Positions 1 to 10,276 of a DNA stretch of 64,000 nucleotides are shown piece by piece. Source of the stretch: Strongyloides papillosus (lineage: Eukaryota; Nematoda; Chromadorea; Rhabditida; Strongyloididae); assembly GCA_005656395.1 (NCBI GenBank), contig SRSI01000019.1, positions 682,001-746,000 on the forward strand. Direction: 5' to 3'. Position 1 is the first letter of the stretch, and every line of letters begins with the position of its first letter. Position numbers and translations under genes: made by a program. The notes under the pieces were generated by a model. It saw only the letters and a list, made by a program, of their open reading frames with translations. It searched no databases and was not told the origin of the DNA.

Positions 1-780
1 ATCTATTATTTGTTTTATTCATTAAGAGAAAAGCCCCTTCATGAAAAGCTTTTAAATAAGGAAACACCAAAATTAATATTTTTTGTATTTATAAAAATAT
101 TTTCTTCATCATAAAACTACAAAATTAACATGGCAAATATCAAAAAAGTTAAATCACAAAAAAGTAAATTAAAGCATCAGATTCTTCAATGTTTTATACC
201 TTAGTTTAATATTTTTTTTGTTAATCAGAAACTACTTATACATTTTTAGATATTGTATTTTCTTACATCATGACTGTGTTTAGAGTCATTGTAAATTACA
301 GACTTGTTATAATAATTTGATGCAAACTTTCATCTATTTATTCAACATTTTTTACATGTATTTTTCGTTATTTCTTTCTTAAATAGAAATAATTAAATAC
401 AATACTTTTTGTTTAAATAATCGATTTAGTGGGACAGTTTTCTGATAACGTTAAGAAAAATATGCAGAAAAATATAAAATGATTGATGGAAAATCTGCTT
501 CAGAAATTTCATAGCATGCTAGAATTAATTTTCAATTGTAATAATTAAAATAAATACTTTTTTATAATGGTACTTTTATTTTAAATTTATCTAGTTTAAA
601 TATATATGATGTTTTTGATATCTAAAGAAAAAAGAAATAATAATTAGTTAATCGTATGTCGCAAACATTTAATTAGAGCACTCAATCTTTTGTTGCAACA
701 TTATGTTCTTTTTAATAAGATTTTTTACTACATCATAGTTTTTAAACCTATTAGATTTTAGATAAATCAGTGCTTTATAA

Positions 781-1851
781 TTAAGAATCTTCATCTTCTT
801 CATCCTCTTCATCCTCTTCATCTTCTTCATCCCCTTCATCTTCTTCATCCTCTTCATCTTCAAGTTCTGGCCCTGAAGAAGAAGGCTGTTCACTTTTTTG
901 TGTGCCTTCTACTGGAGCAGTAGTTCCCTTTAAATCTTCATCCTCTTCATCTTCTTCATCTTCTTCATCTTCTTCATCCTCTTCATCTTCTTCATCCTCT
1001 TCATCTTCTTCATCTTCCTCATCTTCTTCATCCTCTTCATCTTCTTCATCTTCCTCATCTTCTTCATCCTCTTCAGGAATTGTTGTTGAAGGTGCTGTTT
1101 CTTTTTTCGTAGTAGTTGTAGGTATTGGCGTAGTTTTTGGTTGAGGTCTTGGTGTAGTTTTTGATTGAGGTCTTGGTGTAGTTTTTGGTTTAGGTCTTGG
1201 TGTAGTTTTTGGTTTAGGTCTTGGTGTAGTTTTTGGTTTAGGTCTTGGTGTAGTTTTTGGTTTAGGTCTTGGTGTAGTTTTTGGTTTAGGTCTTGGTGTA
1301 GTTTTTGGTTTAGGTCTTGGTGTAGTTTTTGGTTTAGGTCTTGGTGTAGTTTTTGGTTTAGGTCTTGGTGTAGTTTTTGGTTTCACTACAAATTTCTTTG
1401 TTGTGGGTCTTCTTGTTGTTGGTCTTCTAGTCGTTCTTCTCGTCGTTGTATTTAGTCTTTTTGTAGTTCTTCTACCTAATATTGGTTTAACAGGTGGACG
1501 TAAAGGTTTTAAAGGTCTCTTTTTAGTAGTTGGTCTTCTCGGAGTTGTTTTCTTTTGAAGTAGTGGTTTTGGAGGTGGTCTTCTTATGGGTTTTTTTATT
1601 GCTGGTTTACTAACTGGCGTTGGTTTTTTAGCTTTTGCTTGTCTTTTGATACGAACATCATTAAATAATTTTGAGTCAATATCATTAAGAGAAACGATAT
1701 TTGATTCCATTTCATTAGGACTGTTTTGCATAGATTTCTCTAAATCATTTTGTTTGAATGAATAGAACATAGAAGTATCCGGAAAAATTAATGTTGCTAC
1801 ATTTAGCAAGATAAAACACAATAGAATATGGTTAATGTTAGTAATAAACAT
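781..1851 (-). CDS. Secreted Thr/Pro-repeat protein with acidic repeat tail
   Basis: Single exon, 356 residues. The N-terminus is a clear signal peptide (MFITNINHILLCFILLNVAT). A propeptide-like stretch ends in a furin-type site (RIKRQ, around residue 71). Then come a strongly basic Lys/Arg/Thr/Pro region, about eight tandem copies of KTTPRPKP followed by degenerate ones, and a C-terminal tail made almost wholly of Glu-Glu-Asp units. Charge is split sharply: basic middle, acidic end. Thr/Pro-rich segments are typical of O-glycosylated secreted proteins, but no enzyme domain is visible, so a structural, mucin-like or charge-binding role is only inference. A TATA-like stretch lies about 50 bp upstream (1901-1910), conserved in the paralogue at 8879-9877. 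The serine- and Trp/Phe-rich open frames on the opposite strand are by-products of the repeats. Confidence 0.85.
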   Translation of the reverse strand: MFITNINHILLCFILLNVATLIFPDTSMFYSFKQNDLEKSMQNSPNEMESNIVSLNDIDSKLFNDVRIKRQAKAKKPTPVSKPAIKKPIRRPPPKPLLQKKTTPRRPTTKKRPLKPLRPPVKPILGRRTTKRLNTTTRRTTRRPTTRRPTTKKFVVKPKTTPRPKPKTTPRPKPKTTPRPKPKTTPRPKPKTTPRPKPKTTPRPKPKTTPRPKPKTTPRPKPKTTPRPQSKTTPRPQPKTTPIPTTTTKKETAPSTTIPEEDEEDEEDEEDEEDEEDEEDEEDEEDEEDEEDEEDEEDEEDEEDEDLKGTTAPVEGTQKSEQPSSSGPELEDEEDEEDEGDEEDEEDEEDEEDEDS

Positions 1852-1900
1852 TTTCAGATAGAAAATATTTCGAAACTGTGATTATACTGAAAAAGTTGCT

Positions 1901-1910
1901 TTTTTTTATA
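1901..1910 (-). promoter_or_regulatory. TATA-like box
   Basis: Minus-strand TATAAAAAAA lies about 50 bp before the ATG of the Thr/Pro-repeat gene. The same box and the sequence around it recur upstream of the second copy (near 9926-9935). Confidence 0.5.
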
Positions 1911-2506
1911 TGTTCTTGATGTTTTTAATTCTAGCAAGTAGGAGTTTTAACACCTGGATTTTTGATAAAAAAGTGTAAATATTTTTATTCATTAATTTTA
2001 CTATCAATTTATAAAAAAACGCTATAACTATTGTTTTTATTTGCATTCGGAAATCAAAACAGTCAAATTGACATGTGCAATAATATTTTTCATGTAGTAA
2101 AATAGACTTGGAATTTGATCTTTTTAAAAACATGCATTAAGCAAACTGAGCAATCCTGTTTTTTTAACAAAACAGTAAAATTATTTAGTTTTGTTGGTGT
2201 CTAGCTTTAGTTAAAAGATAGTAAAAAGGTTTAACACACACAAATTGATATTTTATTATAATATACTTTTACAATACAAAGTCAAGCGCTAAAAATGGCT
2301 ACCTAATGACAATTTGTTAATTATAAGATTTTTGGGGACTTAATTTTAGCTACACAAATTATAATCTAAACAATAATAAATAATATAATTAGAATCCTCT
2401 ACGTCCCCTTGAATCTTACACTAAAATTAAAAGAAATAGGTTAGTACAATACTTACTACAATATATAAAAAAACAATGACATAGTGATTTTGCAAAATGA
2501 CAACTA

Positions 2507-3682
2507 TTAGGTTGAGTAAAAAATAATGGCTGCAGATACATAACTTAACTTTCAATTATAAAAAATTATAATAAATAAATTCATATGAAGACAATGTCTA
2601 TGTAAAATGTAGAGGTACTTGTCTTAATAATATTTAGCATATTACCTTAATTTTTAACTTTATTTTTATAAAGTTAACTCGGGTCTTAAAAATGTTGTCA
2701 AAAAAGAATTTACGGGTAATTTTTTTGCATAAGTTCAAACTTGGAAGTAATAGAGCTGAAACATACCAAAATATAGTTGATGCATGACGGGAAAGGTCAA
2801 ATTCTAAACGTACAGCACGTCGGTGGTTTAGGGAATTCCAAGGAGGAAATTTTGATCTCAATGATAAGGAGGGTAGAGGAAGACCCATAATCACAAATAC
2901 TGAGGATTTAAGGAAAATTGTGGAGTCAAATCCAAAGAATTGACAGAATACCAGGCAAAATATCGGTTAGACATATGCAGTTCCCTTCTTTTGTGTCATA
3001 ATAATAAACCATTTTTGAGTCGTATTGTAACTTGTGATGAGAAATGGATCTTTATGACAACCGTAAAAGGTCATGGCAATATGTAAACAAGAATGAAGCT
3101 CAGAAGAATTTCCTAAAACCATCTCAGAATCAGAAGAAAGTAATGCTCTCGGTTTGGTGGTCTTCATTAGGTATAATTCACCATAAATTCTTCAAACCAG
3201 GAGAGACTATTACAGGTGAAATAAACTGCCAAGAGCTTGCAGAATTGAATAAAAAACTAAAGAAAATTCGCACAGCTTTAACAAATAAAAGTTCTCCAAT
3301 ACTATTGCATGACAATGCAAGATGTCATGTTTCAAAAAAAAACTTTAAAAAATTATATGAGCTAAATTATGAGATTCTACCTCACTTCCCCTACTCCCCA
3401 ATCTCTCTCCTACTGATTTCCATCTTTTCAAACATTTGGATACGTTTTTGAAAGATAAACTGTTTAGAAATTAGGACTCTGCAGAGGAGGCTTTCACTGA
3501 CTTCATAAGACCCAAAAAACCTGAGTTTTACAAAACGGGGATTCAAAAGCTGGTAGAACGTTGGGAAAAATGTGTAGATTCTAACGGGTATTATTTTACT
3601 TAAATTATTAAATTTTAACTTAAAAAAATGTTGCTTTAATTCATTTTTTCTGTTCATTGCCATTATTTATTACTCAACCTAA
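2507..3682 (+). mobile_element. Mariner transposon, decayed but full ends
   Basis: The ends are inverted repeats: TTAGGTTGAGTAAAAAATAA at the left, matched at the right by the reverse complement with one mismatch over 24 bp. A TA dinucleotide flanks each side (2505-2506, 3683-3684), the mariner target site. Plus-strand frames encode transposase pieces: the HTH region (about 2690-2940) with stop codons, then a stretch with VTCDEKW and LLHDNARCH (about 3020-3400), which carry the first two catalytic aspartates. Some 40 residues of linker are missing between the two parts. One base appears lost just after PYSP, so the third aspartate (the SPTDFHLF region) lies in another frame. The element is therefore inactive. 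Confidence 0.92.
3044..3451 (+). pseudogene. Mariner transposase catalytic fragment
   Basis: This 135-residue open stretch lies inside the element at 2507-3682. It matches the mariner transposase core: WIFYDNRKRS, QKKVMLSVWW, and HDNARCHVS with the second catalytic aspartate. The frame breaks near PYSP, and the expected downstream catalytic aspartate is found in the neighbouring frame. The upstream HTH half is separated from it by stops and a deletion. No functional protein is expected. Confidence 0.9.
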
Positions 3683-3684
3683 TA

Positions 3685-4345
3685 TTTTGAAATCCTTTGT
3701 CTATATATTTAACTGTAAAAAATATTTTCTTTACAGGATCAAACAAAGCCAAATGAAAAGAAGAGTTGGGATTACTTCTCTTTTACTATACGTTGTTTTA
3801 CAAGATAAAAGTAAATAGAAAATGTACCTTTTTTTAAACTGTAAATAACTATAAATAAAATTATATTAAACAATTTATATAAAAAACTAATGCGATATTC
3901 GTGATTAGCCTAGAAATTTGAATTTAGTAATATTAAAATTGTTTAAAAATATTTAAAAAACTTTTTCGGCACCTATATATTTTACTCACATTTTCTCTAA
4001 AAAGAAAGTGTTAAAAATCATCTCCATACGATTTTAAAACAAAGTCTTAGATATCTTTGTAAACATTAACTGTTCTTATAGATAACCTGGAAGCATCTAA
4101 ATCAAATATTTTATGTAAACAATTAAAGGTCATTTAACAAAAAAAATTATGCAAAAAAACTTTTTAAAAATAAATATCTTTTTGATAAAGACAGTTATCA
4201 AAAATTTACTAGAAGCGATTTTAAAACAAAGTTTTAGCTATCTAATGAAGCATTAACTGTCTTCATAGGTAGTCTAGGGCCTCAATAAATTAAAGGTTGT
4301 TAAACTAAAAATATCGCTTTTACTATAAAAGATTAAGGTATAGGA
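3685..4345. repeat. Non-coding stretch with a two-copy diverged repeat
   Basis: No gene is seen. Two related segments of about 80 bp, starting near 4026 and 4214 (spacing about 187 bp), share the core ATTTTAAAACAAAGT followed by TTAGATATCT or TTAGCTATCT and AACATTAACTGT or AGCATTAACTGT. They end at a mariner-type terminal repeat (4346-4371), so they may be the interior of an old non-autonomous element. Confidence 0.55.
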
Positions 4346-4371
4346 GCGACATTTTCAACTGAACAATCTAA
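4346..4371 (-). repeat. Mariner-type terminal repeat (inner copy)
   Basis: Read on the minus strand this is TTAGATTGTTCAGTTGAAAA then TGTCGC, flanked by TA. It begins directly after the truncated transposase frame of the next element, so it marks a second element inserted in, or joined to, that transposase. Confidence 0.7.
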
Positions 4372-4876
4372 TATTTATCGCTTTCAAGTAATTGAATACA
4401 GTTTGACCACTGACACCCAATTCCTCCGCGAGCTTCCGAACAGTCGTTGTTAGATTACGACCCACCATTCTTTTTAATTTTTCGTTTTCAAGAACATTCA
4501 CTCCACGAGAACTTTCCTTTTTTTGAAGACATATCTTCATTGCGGAATTTCTGGAACCAACGTTGTGTGGTTCGTTTGTTAGTAGATCTTTGGCCAAAGA
4601 CTTCATTAGTTTTCCTTGAAGTTTTGGCTGTTGCTTGGTCATTTTTAAACTCGTACAAGTGGATTGGTCGAAAATCCATTTTTGACTTAACTTCTTTTTA
4701 GAGTAATAGCAACTTTTTAATAATTCAGAACAAAATGCAAAAAAATGACATTGATAGTCCTAGATTTGTTCTACAAAATGATGTATATTTTGTAGCGATA
4801 CGTAGATGTTTAAGGAAATTATCATTATTTAAAATTTGATAATCTAAAAAGCGACATTTTCAAATGAACAACCTAA
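4355..4876 (-). pseudogene. Truncated mariner element, transposase N-terminus
   Basis: On the minus strand the element starts with a terminal repeat at 4851-4876 (TTAGGTTGTTCATTTGAAAA then TGTCGC, TA outside). About 170 bp later comes a start codon and the mariner HTH region: MDFRPIHLYEFKNDQ, then RTTQRWFQKF in one frame, shifting to the frame that reads RKLAEELGVSGQTVFNYL. The protein is cut off at about 4380, where another terminal repeat begins. The catalytic half is absent. Its ends differ from those of the element at 2507-3682, so this is a separate mariner family. Confidence 0.85.
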
Positions 4877-4969
4877 TATATCTTGTGACAATACGTGGAC
4901 GTATAAGAAAATTATCATTTTTTAAAAACTGACTATCATAAATGCGACATTTTCAGTTGAACAATCTAA
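4784..4969. repeat. 93-bp tandem duplication of a mariner 5' end
   Basis: The terminal repeat and about 70 bp of the adjoining 5' leader occur twice head to tail (right ends at 4876 and 4969, spacing 93 bp). The shared inner sequence reads AATGATAATTTCCTTA or AATGATAATTTTCTTA on the minus strand. Each copy ends in CTAA followed by TA. Confidence 0.75.
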
Positions 4970-7900
4970 TATTATTTTCTGTCAACAGTCAATTATGCAA
5001 AAAATTAAAAAAAATTTTTTTATTAACAATTTGTTTTTAAACGTTATTTTGCATTTTTTTTAGATAATCACTTTTTGAAGTTTTTTAGTAATAAATATTT
5101 CTTTTTTAATTCACAAATAAATGTTTATGTTCTTTAAAATACTACAAGCAGCTAACTCGCTTCGCTCGCCACTGCTTGCCCGCAGGGCGGGAATTTTTTT
5201 ACCTAAACGTAAAATATCTCTACTCTATTTTATTTTATTCTTTTTTAAATTTTTTAAAATACAGATATGCCTGTATAATTAAAAAAAATTTACTTTTACT
5301 TAACAAATTTATAAAGCTAATTTTGAATGTTATTTTCGTTTGATTATTTTTTTAAATAACGCTTCCCTTAATCTATTCAAACATTTTGCTTTTAAGCTTT
5401 ACATTTTATCATATAGCATTTGACATGTAATTTTTGTGATTTTTTTAATCTTTATTTTTTATATGTGATTAAAAAAGAAAGATTTTTGAAAATTTAGTTT
5501 TTATGCGATTATTTGTTTTAATTCTTTTTTTGTTTTGTTAATTATCAAAATAAAATTTTTAGTTTAATTAGCATTTTTGCATTTATCAGCAAATATCATT
5601 AGTAATATGTTTAATTAATTACAAATAACAATGAGAGTAGTTGTTTATACCTTTGAAATTTTTCAAGGGTCAGAGGGATGAGAAGATTATGCGCTACAAG
5701 TGTCGGGATTCTCAAGATCATCAGTTTATTCATTTTAAAAAAATTTTGCTTGTTGATTTAAGACTTGTGTAACACATTTTTATCATGAATCGTTTCAAAA
5801 ATGTGTCTTTGCGTTTTAAGAAATTTAAAGCGTAATTTTTTGACGCGTCAAATCTTCTTCATTAAGTACTCGAGTAGGGTCATTAAAGGGCATGTATATA
5901 GAGATATATAAAAATACATTTACCGTTTGATGATTTACTATATTTTTCTAGATCGCAAGAATTTGTCGCCATTTTTACAAATAAATGCGACCTTTATTTT
6001 AAAATATAGCACTTTAAGCAGCCAAAATTTTTTAAAATGTCTAAATTTGTTTGATTTGTCTTTATGTTTGATGCTTAAGACATTATAGATTAAAGATAAA
6101 ATTGTTTCTTAATTTAAAATGAAAATATTGACTATCATTTCTTACATTACTGTTTCGACTTTTTTTTATTAAAATTGTATCAAATAATCGTTAAAACTTA
6201 CTTTTATAATAAAAATGCATAATAATATGGAAAATATATGTTTAAATCGTATAAAAGTTAGAAAAATATGACTTTTAGAGGATTTTTAAAAATTTTTTTG
6301 AAGACATGCTTCGGCATTTTCCCAGATATCTCAAGAACAGTACAACATATATTGCTGCTTATAATCTCAAAATGTTCATAACAAAATTCTCCAGATAGGT
6401 TTTTTTTTGTTTTTTTGATTGCTTGTTATTTTTGTACTTTTTTTTACCTCAAAGTTAAAAAAAATTTTTTTAGCAAAATTTTGGTAGATTTTTTAAATCA
6501 CTATATCTTGGAACTAGATGGTTCTTTTAGAACATGCTTAACGGCATTTGATATAGAGTTGTTCTTAGAATAATTTTGCTGATGAAACTACTTCAAAATA
6601 TTGACATCTTCATATATTTTTCCTACGTCAAAGTTAAAAATTTTACAAAAATAAAAATTTCCCAAAAAAGTTTTTTTTAGTTCACTTATATTCAAAGTTG
6701 TCCGATTTTCTTGAAAATACTCTTAAAATGTAGAGGAATAAATTACCCTCAGAGCGTTTTTGAATTGTTTTGAATTTCATTTTTTGTAGCGAGATATGTC
6801 ACTCCAAAGGGGTAAAACTTGGGGTAAAAAATATCATTTTCAACGATATCCCAAATCTCAAGATTGAAATTATTTTTGCTAGATTTTATTATTTATACGC
6901 AAAAGCATAAAAGATGATATCTAATTGTCAAATTTCGAACAAAAAATTAATTTTTGAGGAAGATATGGAGGTACCAAAATTTGAAATTTGGTACCTTTGA
7001 GTCGATGTATCTCAAGAACGGCATATTATACGGAGCCGATATTTGATATTGTGTTTTACTATGTTTCCCTGAATATATTTCACTTAAAAAAACCCAGAAA
7101 TTCGAAAATAATTTACAGACCGAAATCTCTCCTCTATATATATAGAGGATAAGCAAGCAAATAAAGTGATTTTCTATAGATAGTTAGAATGATGCCTCTG
7201 TAACTTTTATTTACATTTGGAAGTTTTGTTTATTCATTTTTTGGTTGTTTCACACTTAACATTTTTAAAATAATATTTCGAAAATGGAATTAGCGTTTTA
7301 AATTCTTTTAACATGTAGATTTTTAAAATGTTGGAGGAAGTTGAAATTTTGGTAAAAAAATTCTGCAGATGCTACATAAATTAAGTTCGAATATCTGTTT
7401 TATTGTAACAATATAGAAGTTTATATGAATATTCGAGAAAATTCAAAAACATTTCTTCTAGTACATTGAAGCAGACATTATTTGTCCCCTTTCCTTTTAC
7501 TAAGCATTGTTATGTAACATTATTATTTTGTTGTAATCATGGTTTTATGTAGTCAAAATTTATGTTACGTGTTTTTATATTGCATCATTATTAATTTTAT
7601 CTTAATTGTATTGTTTATTTAACAAATTGTATTTGTAGACTACTAGGGATTTAGGAAGTAGTTAAGGAAGACGAGTAAGTTAAAAGTAAGTAAAAATAAA
7701 TAGTTTGTACTCATTTTCTTAAGTGACTACTTTTTGTAGTCTTTGTAGGCTTTTGTATATTGTGATAAAGTTTTGTGTAATAAAAGTTTATAATGAGAAA
7801 AGTCAGTGCATTTATAAGTTTATGAATGAAAATTTAAATATTTTAAATTTAAATGTTTTAAATATATATTCAAATATATTATTATTTCACGATTATAAAT

Positions 7901-8099
7901 AAGCAGGTTTTCTCTTAATAAAATTAATTGTGCTTCACTTTTATTTGTGTTTTATTAGTTGGATTTTCAAACAGTTTAGAAGCTCATCAAGAATTTATTT
8001 GATATTTTAATGCCCATGAAAAGTGTTCACGAAATTACTAATATAATTACCATGAAATTAAACATTTTACTTAAATTTGTCTTCTTTATAAAAAGTTAT
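4970..8099. other. Long intergenic stretch between gene-unit copies 1 and 2
   Basis: No convincing gene. It holds a small GC-rich patch at about 5155-5190 (CGCTTCGCTCGCC and a GCCCGC/GCGGGC-like palindrome), which stands out in this AT-rich DNA, and a run from about 6320 to 7150 in which a motif like TATCTCAAGAACGG recurs in degenerate form. The short open frames here have no protein-like features. Confidence 0.6.
6320..7150. repeat. Degenerate, roughly 170-bp spaced repeat
   Basis: A motif resembling TATCTCAAGAAC is seen near 6327, 6502 (diverged), 6848 (diverged) and 7008, at spacings that are multiples of about 160-175 bp. Each is followed by similarly worded AT-rich text with isolated GC islands. 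It looks like an old tandem or satellite array, or the inside of a dead element. No open frame supports coding. Confidence 0.4.
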
Positions 8100-10165
8100 T
8101 TTACATATATTTTTTGTTTTTTTGATTAAGATAAAAGCTCCTCCATAAAAAACTTATAAATAAGAGAACACCAAAACTAATATTTTTTATATTTATAAAA
8201 ATATTTTTTTTATCATAAAACTATAAAAATGAACATGGCAAATATCAAAAAAGTTTAATCACATAAAAGTAAATTGAAGCATCATATTTTCAATGCTATA
8301 TACCTTATTTTAATATTTTTCTTTTGTTAATCAGAAAATAGTCATACATTTTTAGAAACTGTATTTTCTTACATCATAACTGTGTATAGAGTTATTGTAA
8401 ATTACACACTTGTTATAAAAATTTGATGCGAACTTTCAGATATTTATTTAACATTTTTTACAAGTATTTTTCGTTATTTTTACTTTGAATAGAAATAATT
8501 AAATGCAATATTTGTTGTTTAAATAATCGATTTAATGGAACAGTTTCTGCTAACGTTAAGAAAGATGTGAAATGATTAATGGGAAATCTACAGAAAAAAT
8601 TTTACTAGCAAGATAGATTTAGTTTTCAATTGTAATAATTAAAATAAATACCTTTTTTATAATGATACTTTTATTTTAAATTTGTCTAGTTTAAATATAT
8701 ATGATGTTTTTGATATCTAAAGAAAAGATATATAATAATTAATTGACTTTATGCTATAAAAAAATAATTACAGTACTTAATCTTGTATTTTAATATTATT
8801 TTTCTTTTAATTAGATTTTTTTTTACATCATAGTATTCAAGCATATTAGTTTTCGGATGGTTCACTGCTTTAAGCAAACTAAACTTCATCTCCGGTACCA
8901 TCATCTTCATCTCCAGTACCATCATCTTCATCACCGGTACCATCATCTTCATCTCCAGTATCATCATCTTCATCCCCAGTACCATCATCTTCATCCCCAG
9001 TACCATCATCTTCATCTCCAGTACCATCATCTTCATCTCCAGTACCATCATCTTCATCTCCAGTACCATCATCTTCATCTCCAGTACCATCATCTTCATC
9101 ACCGGTACCATCATCTTCATCACCGGTACCATCATCTTCATCTCCAGTACCATCATCCTCATCACCAGTACCATCATCTTCTCCAGAATGTACTGGTGGA
9201 GGTGGAGTTTCTTTCTGAGTAGTAGTTGTAGGTCTTGGTGTAGTTTTTGGTTTAGGTCTTGTTGTAGTTTTTGGTTTAGGTCTTGGTGTAGTTTTTGGTT
9301 TAGGTTTTGGTGTAGTTTTTGGTTTAGGTCTTGACGTGGTTTTTGGTTTCATTACAATTCTCTTTGTTGTGGGTCTTCTTGTTGTTGGTCTTCTAGTTGT
9401 TGGTCTTCTAGTCGTTCTTCTTGTCGTTTTAATTAGTCTTTTTGTAGTTCTTCTACCTAATATTGGTTTAACAGGTGGCCTTACAGGTGGACGTAAAGGT
9501 CTTTTTGTTGTTTTCCGTAATGGGAATACAGGTTTTGAAGGTCTCCTTTTAGTAGTTGGTCTTCTCGGAGTTGTTCTCTTTTGAGGTAGTGGTCTTGGAG
9601 TTGGTTTTTTTAAGGGTTTTTTTGGTGTTGATTTCCTAACTGGCATTGGTTTTCTAGCTTTTGCTTGTCTTTTGATACGAACATCATTTAATAATTTCGA
9701 TTCAATATCATTAAGAGAAACGATATTAGATTCCATTTCATTAGGACTGTTTTGCATAGATTTTTCCAAATCATTTTGTTTAAATGGATAGAACATAGAA
9801 CTATCCGGGAAAATAAATGTTGCTACATTTAGCAAGATAAGACACAATAAAATATGGTTAATGTTATTAATAAACATTTTCAGATAGAAAATTTATGAAA
9901 CTGTGATTACACTGAAAAAGTTGCTTTTTTTTATACGTTCTTGATGTTTTTATTCTTACAAGTAGGAGTTTTAACACCTGGATTTTCGTTAGAACTATGT
10001 AAATATTTTTGTCCATTATTTTTTCATGATTTTATGGAAAATATTACATCATAATAATTTTTTTTATTTGTATTGGAAAATTGGAACATTTTAAATGACG
10101 TGTGCAATAATATTTTCCCTTTAAATAAATAAAAATTAAATTTGATATTTTATAAAAACTAACAT
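8100..10165. repeat. Tandem gene-unit duplication, copy 2
   Basis: Alignable with copy 1 from about 120 bp into the window through 2150. For example, the 3' flank around 8220-8300 repeats the text at 120-180, and the 5' flank through the GTAGGAGTTTTAACACCTGG stretch near 9963 repeats that near 1939. It carries the gene at 8879-9877. Confidence 0.88.
8879..9877 (-). CDS. Secreted Thr/Pro-repeat protein, paralogue with different acidic tail
   Basis: Single exon, 332 residues, paralogue of the gene at 781-1851. The signal peptide (MFINNINHILLCLILLNVAT), the RIKRQ furin-like site and the basic Lys/Arg/Thr/Pro region align closely. It has only about five KTTPRPKP-type units. The acidic tail is not Glu-Glu-Asp but about 14 tandem copies of a 21-bp unit encoding TGDEDDG. 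Net character is kept (basic middle, acidic end) while the repeat unit has been replaced. No catalytic motif is seen. A TATA-like box lies about 50 bp upstream, as in the first copy. Function is unknown; an extracellular mucin-like or ion-binding role is inference. Confidence 0.85.
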   Translation of the reverse strand: MFINNINHILLCLILLNVATFIFPDSSMFYPFKQNDLEKSMQNSPNEMESNIVSLNDIESKLLNDVRIKRQAKARKPMPVRKSTPKKPLKKPTPRPLPQKRTTPRRPTTKRRPSKPVFPLRKTTKRPLRPPVRPPVKPILGRRTTKRLIKTTRRTTRRPTTRRPTTRRPTTKRIVMKPKTTSRPKPKTTPKPKPKTTPRPKPKTTTRPKPKTTPRPTTTTQKETPPPPVHSGEDDGTGDEDDGTGDEDDGTGDEDDGTGDEDDGTGDEDDGTGDEDDGTGDEDDGTGDEDDGTGDEDDGTGDEDDDTGDEDDGTGDEDDGTGDEDDGTGDEV

Positions 10166-10276
10166 TAAGTTAAAATGTTTGTTTATAATAAAACTATAAA
10201 ATAGAACTTGGCAAATATGACAAAGTTCAATCACATAAACGTAAATTGAAGCATTACATTTTTTAAGTGATATATT

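Larger units (their letters stand above)
1..2150. repeat. Tandem gene-unit duplication, copy 1
   Basis: This segment carries the minus-strand gene at 781-1851 with its 3' flank (1-780) and 5' flank (1852-about 2150). The whole stretch can be aligned by eye with 8100-10165: the flanks share long runs of near-identical sequence as well as the gene. The copy probably extends past the left edge of the window. Nothing else coding is seen in 1-780. Confidence 0.85.

Noticed and set aside
902..1455. Plus-strand frames of poly-serine and of repeated RSWCSFWF
   Set aside because: They are antisense readings of the acidic and Thr/Pro repeats of the minus-strand gene at 781-1851, which alone has a signal peptide and a paralogue.
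8881..9180. Regular short repeat considered as a CRISPR array
   Set aside because: The units are contiguous 21-bp coding repeats without spacers, in a eukaryotic gene.
8749..9222. Repetitive Met/Lys and His/Leu/Tyr frames
   Set aside because: Alternative frames of the 21-bp repeat in the gene at 8879-9877; no independent support.
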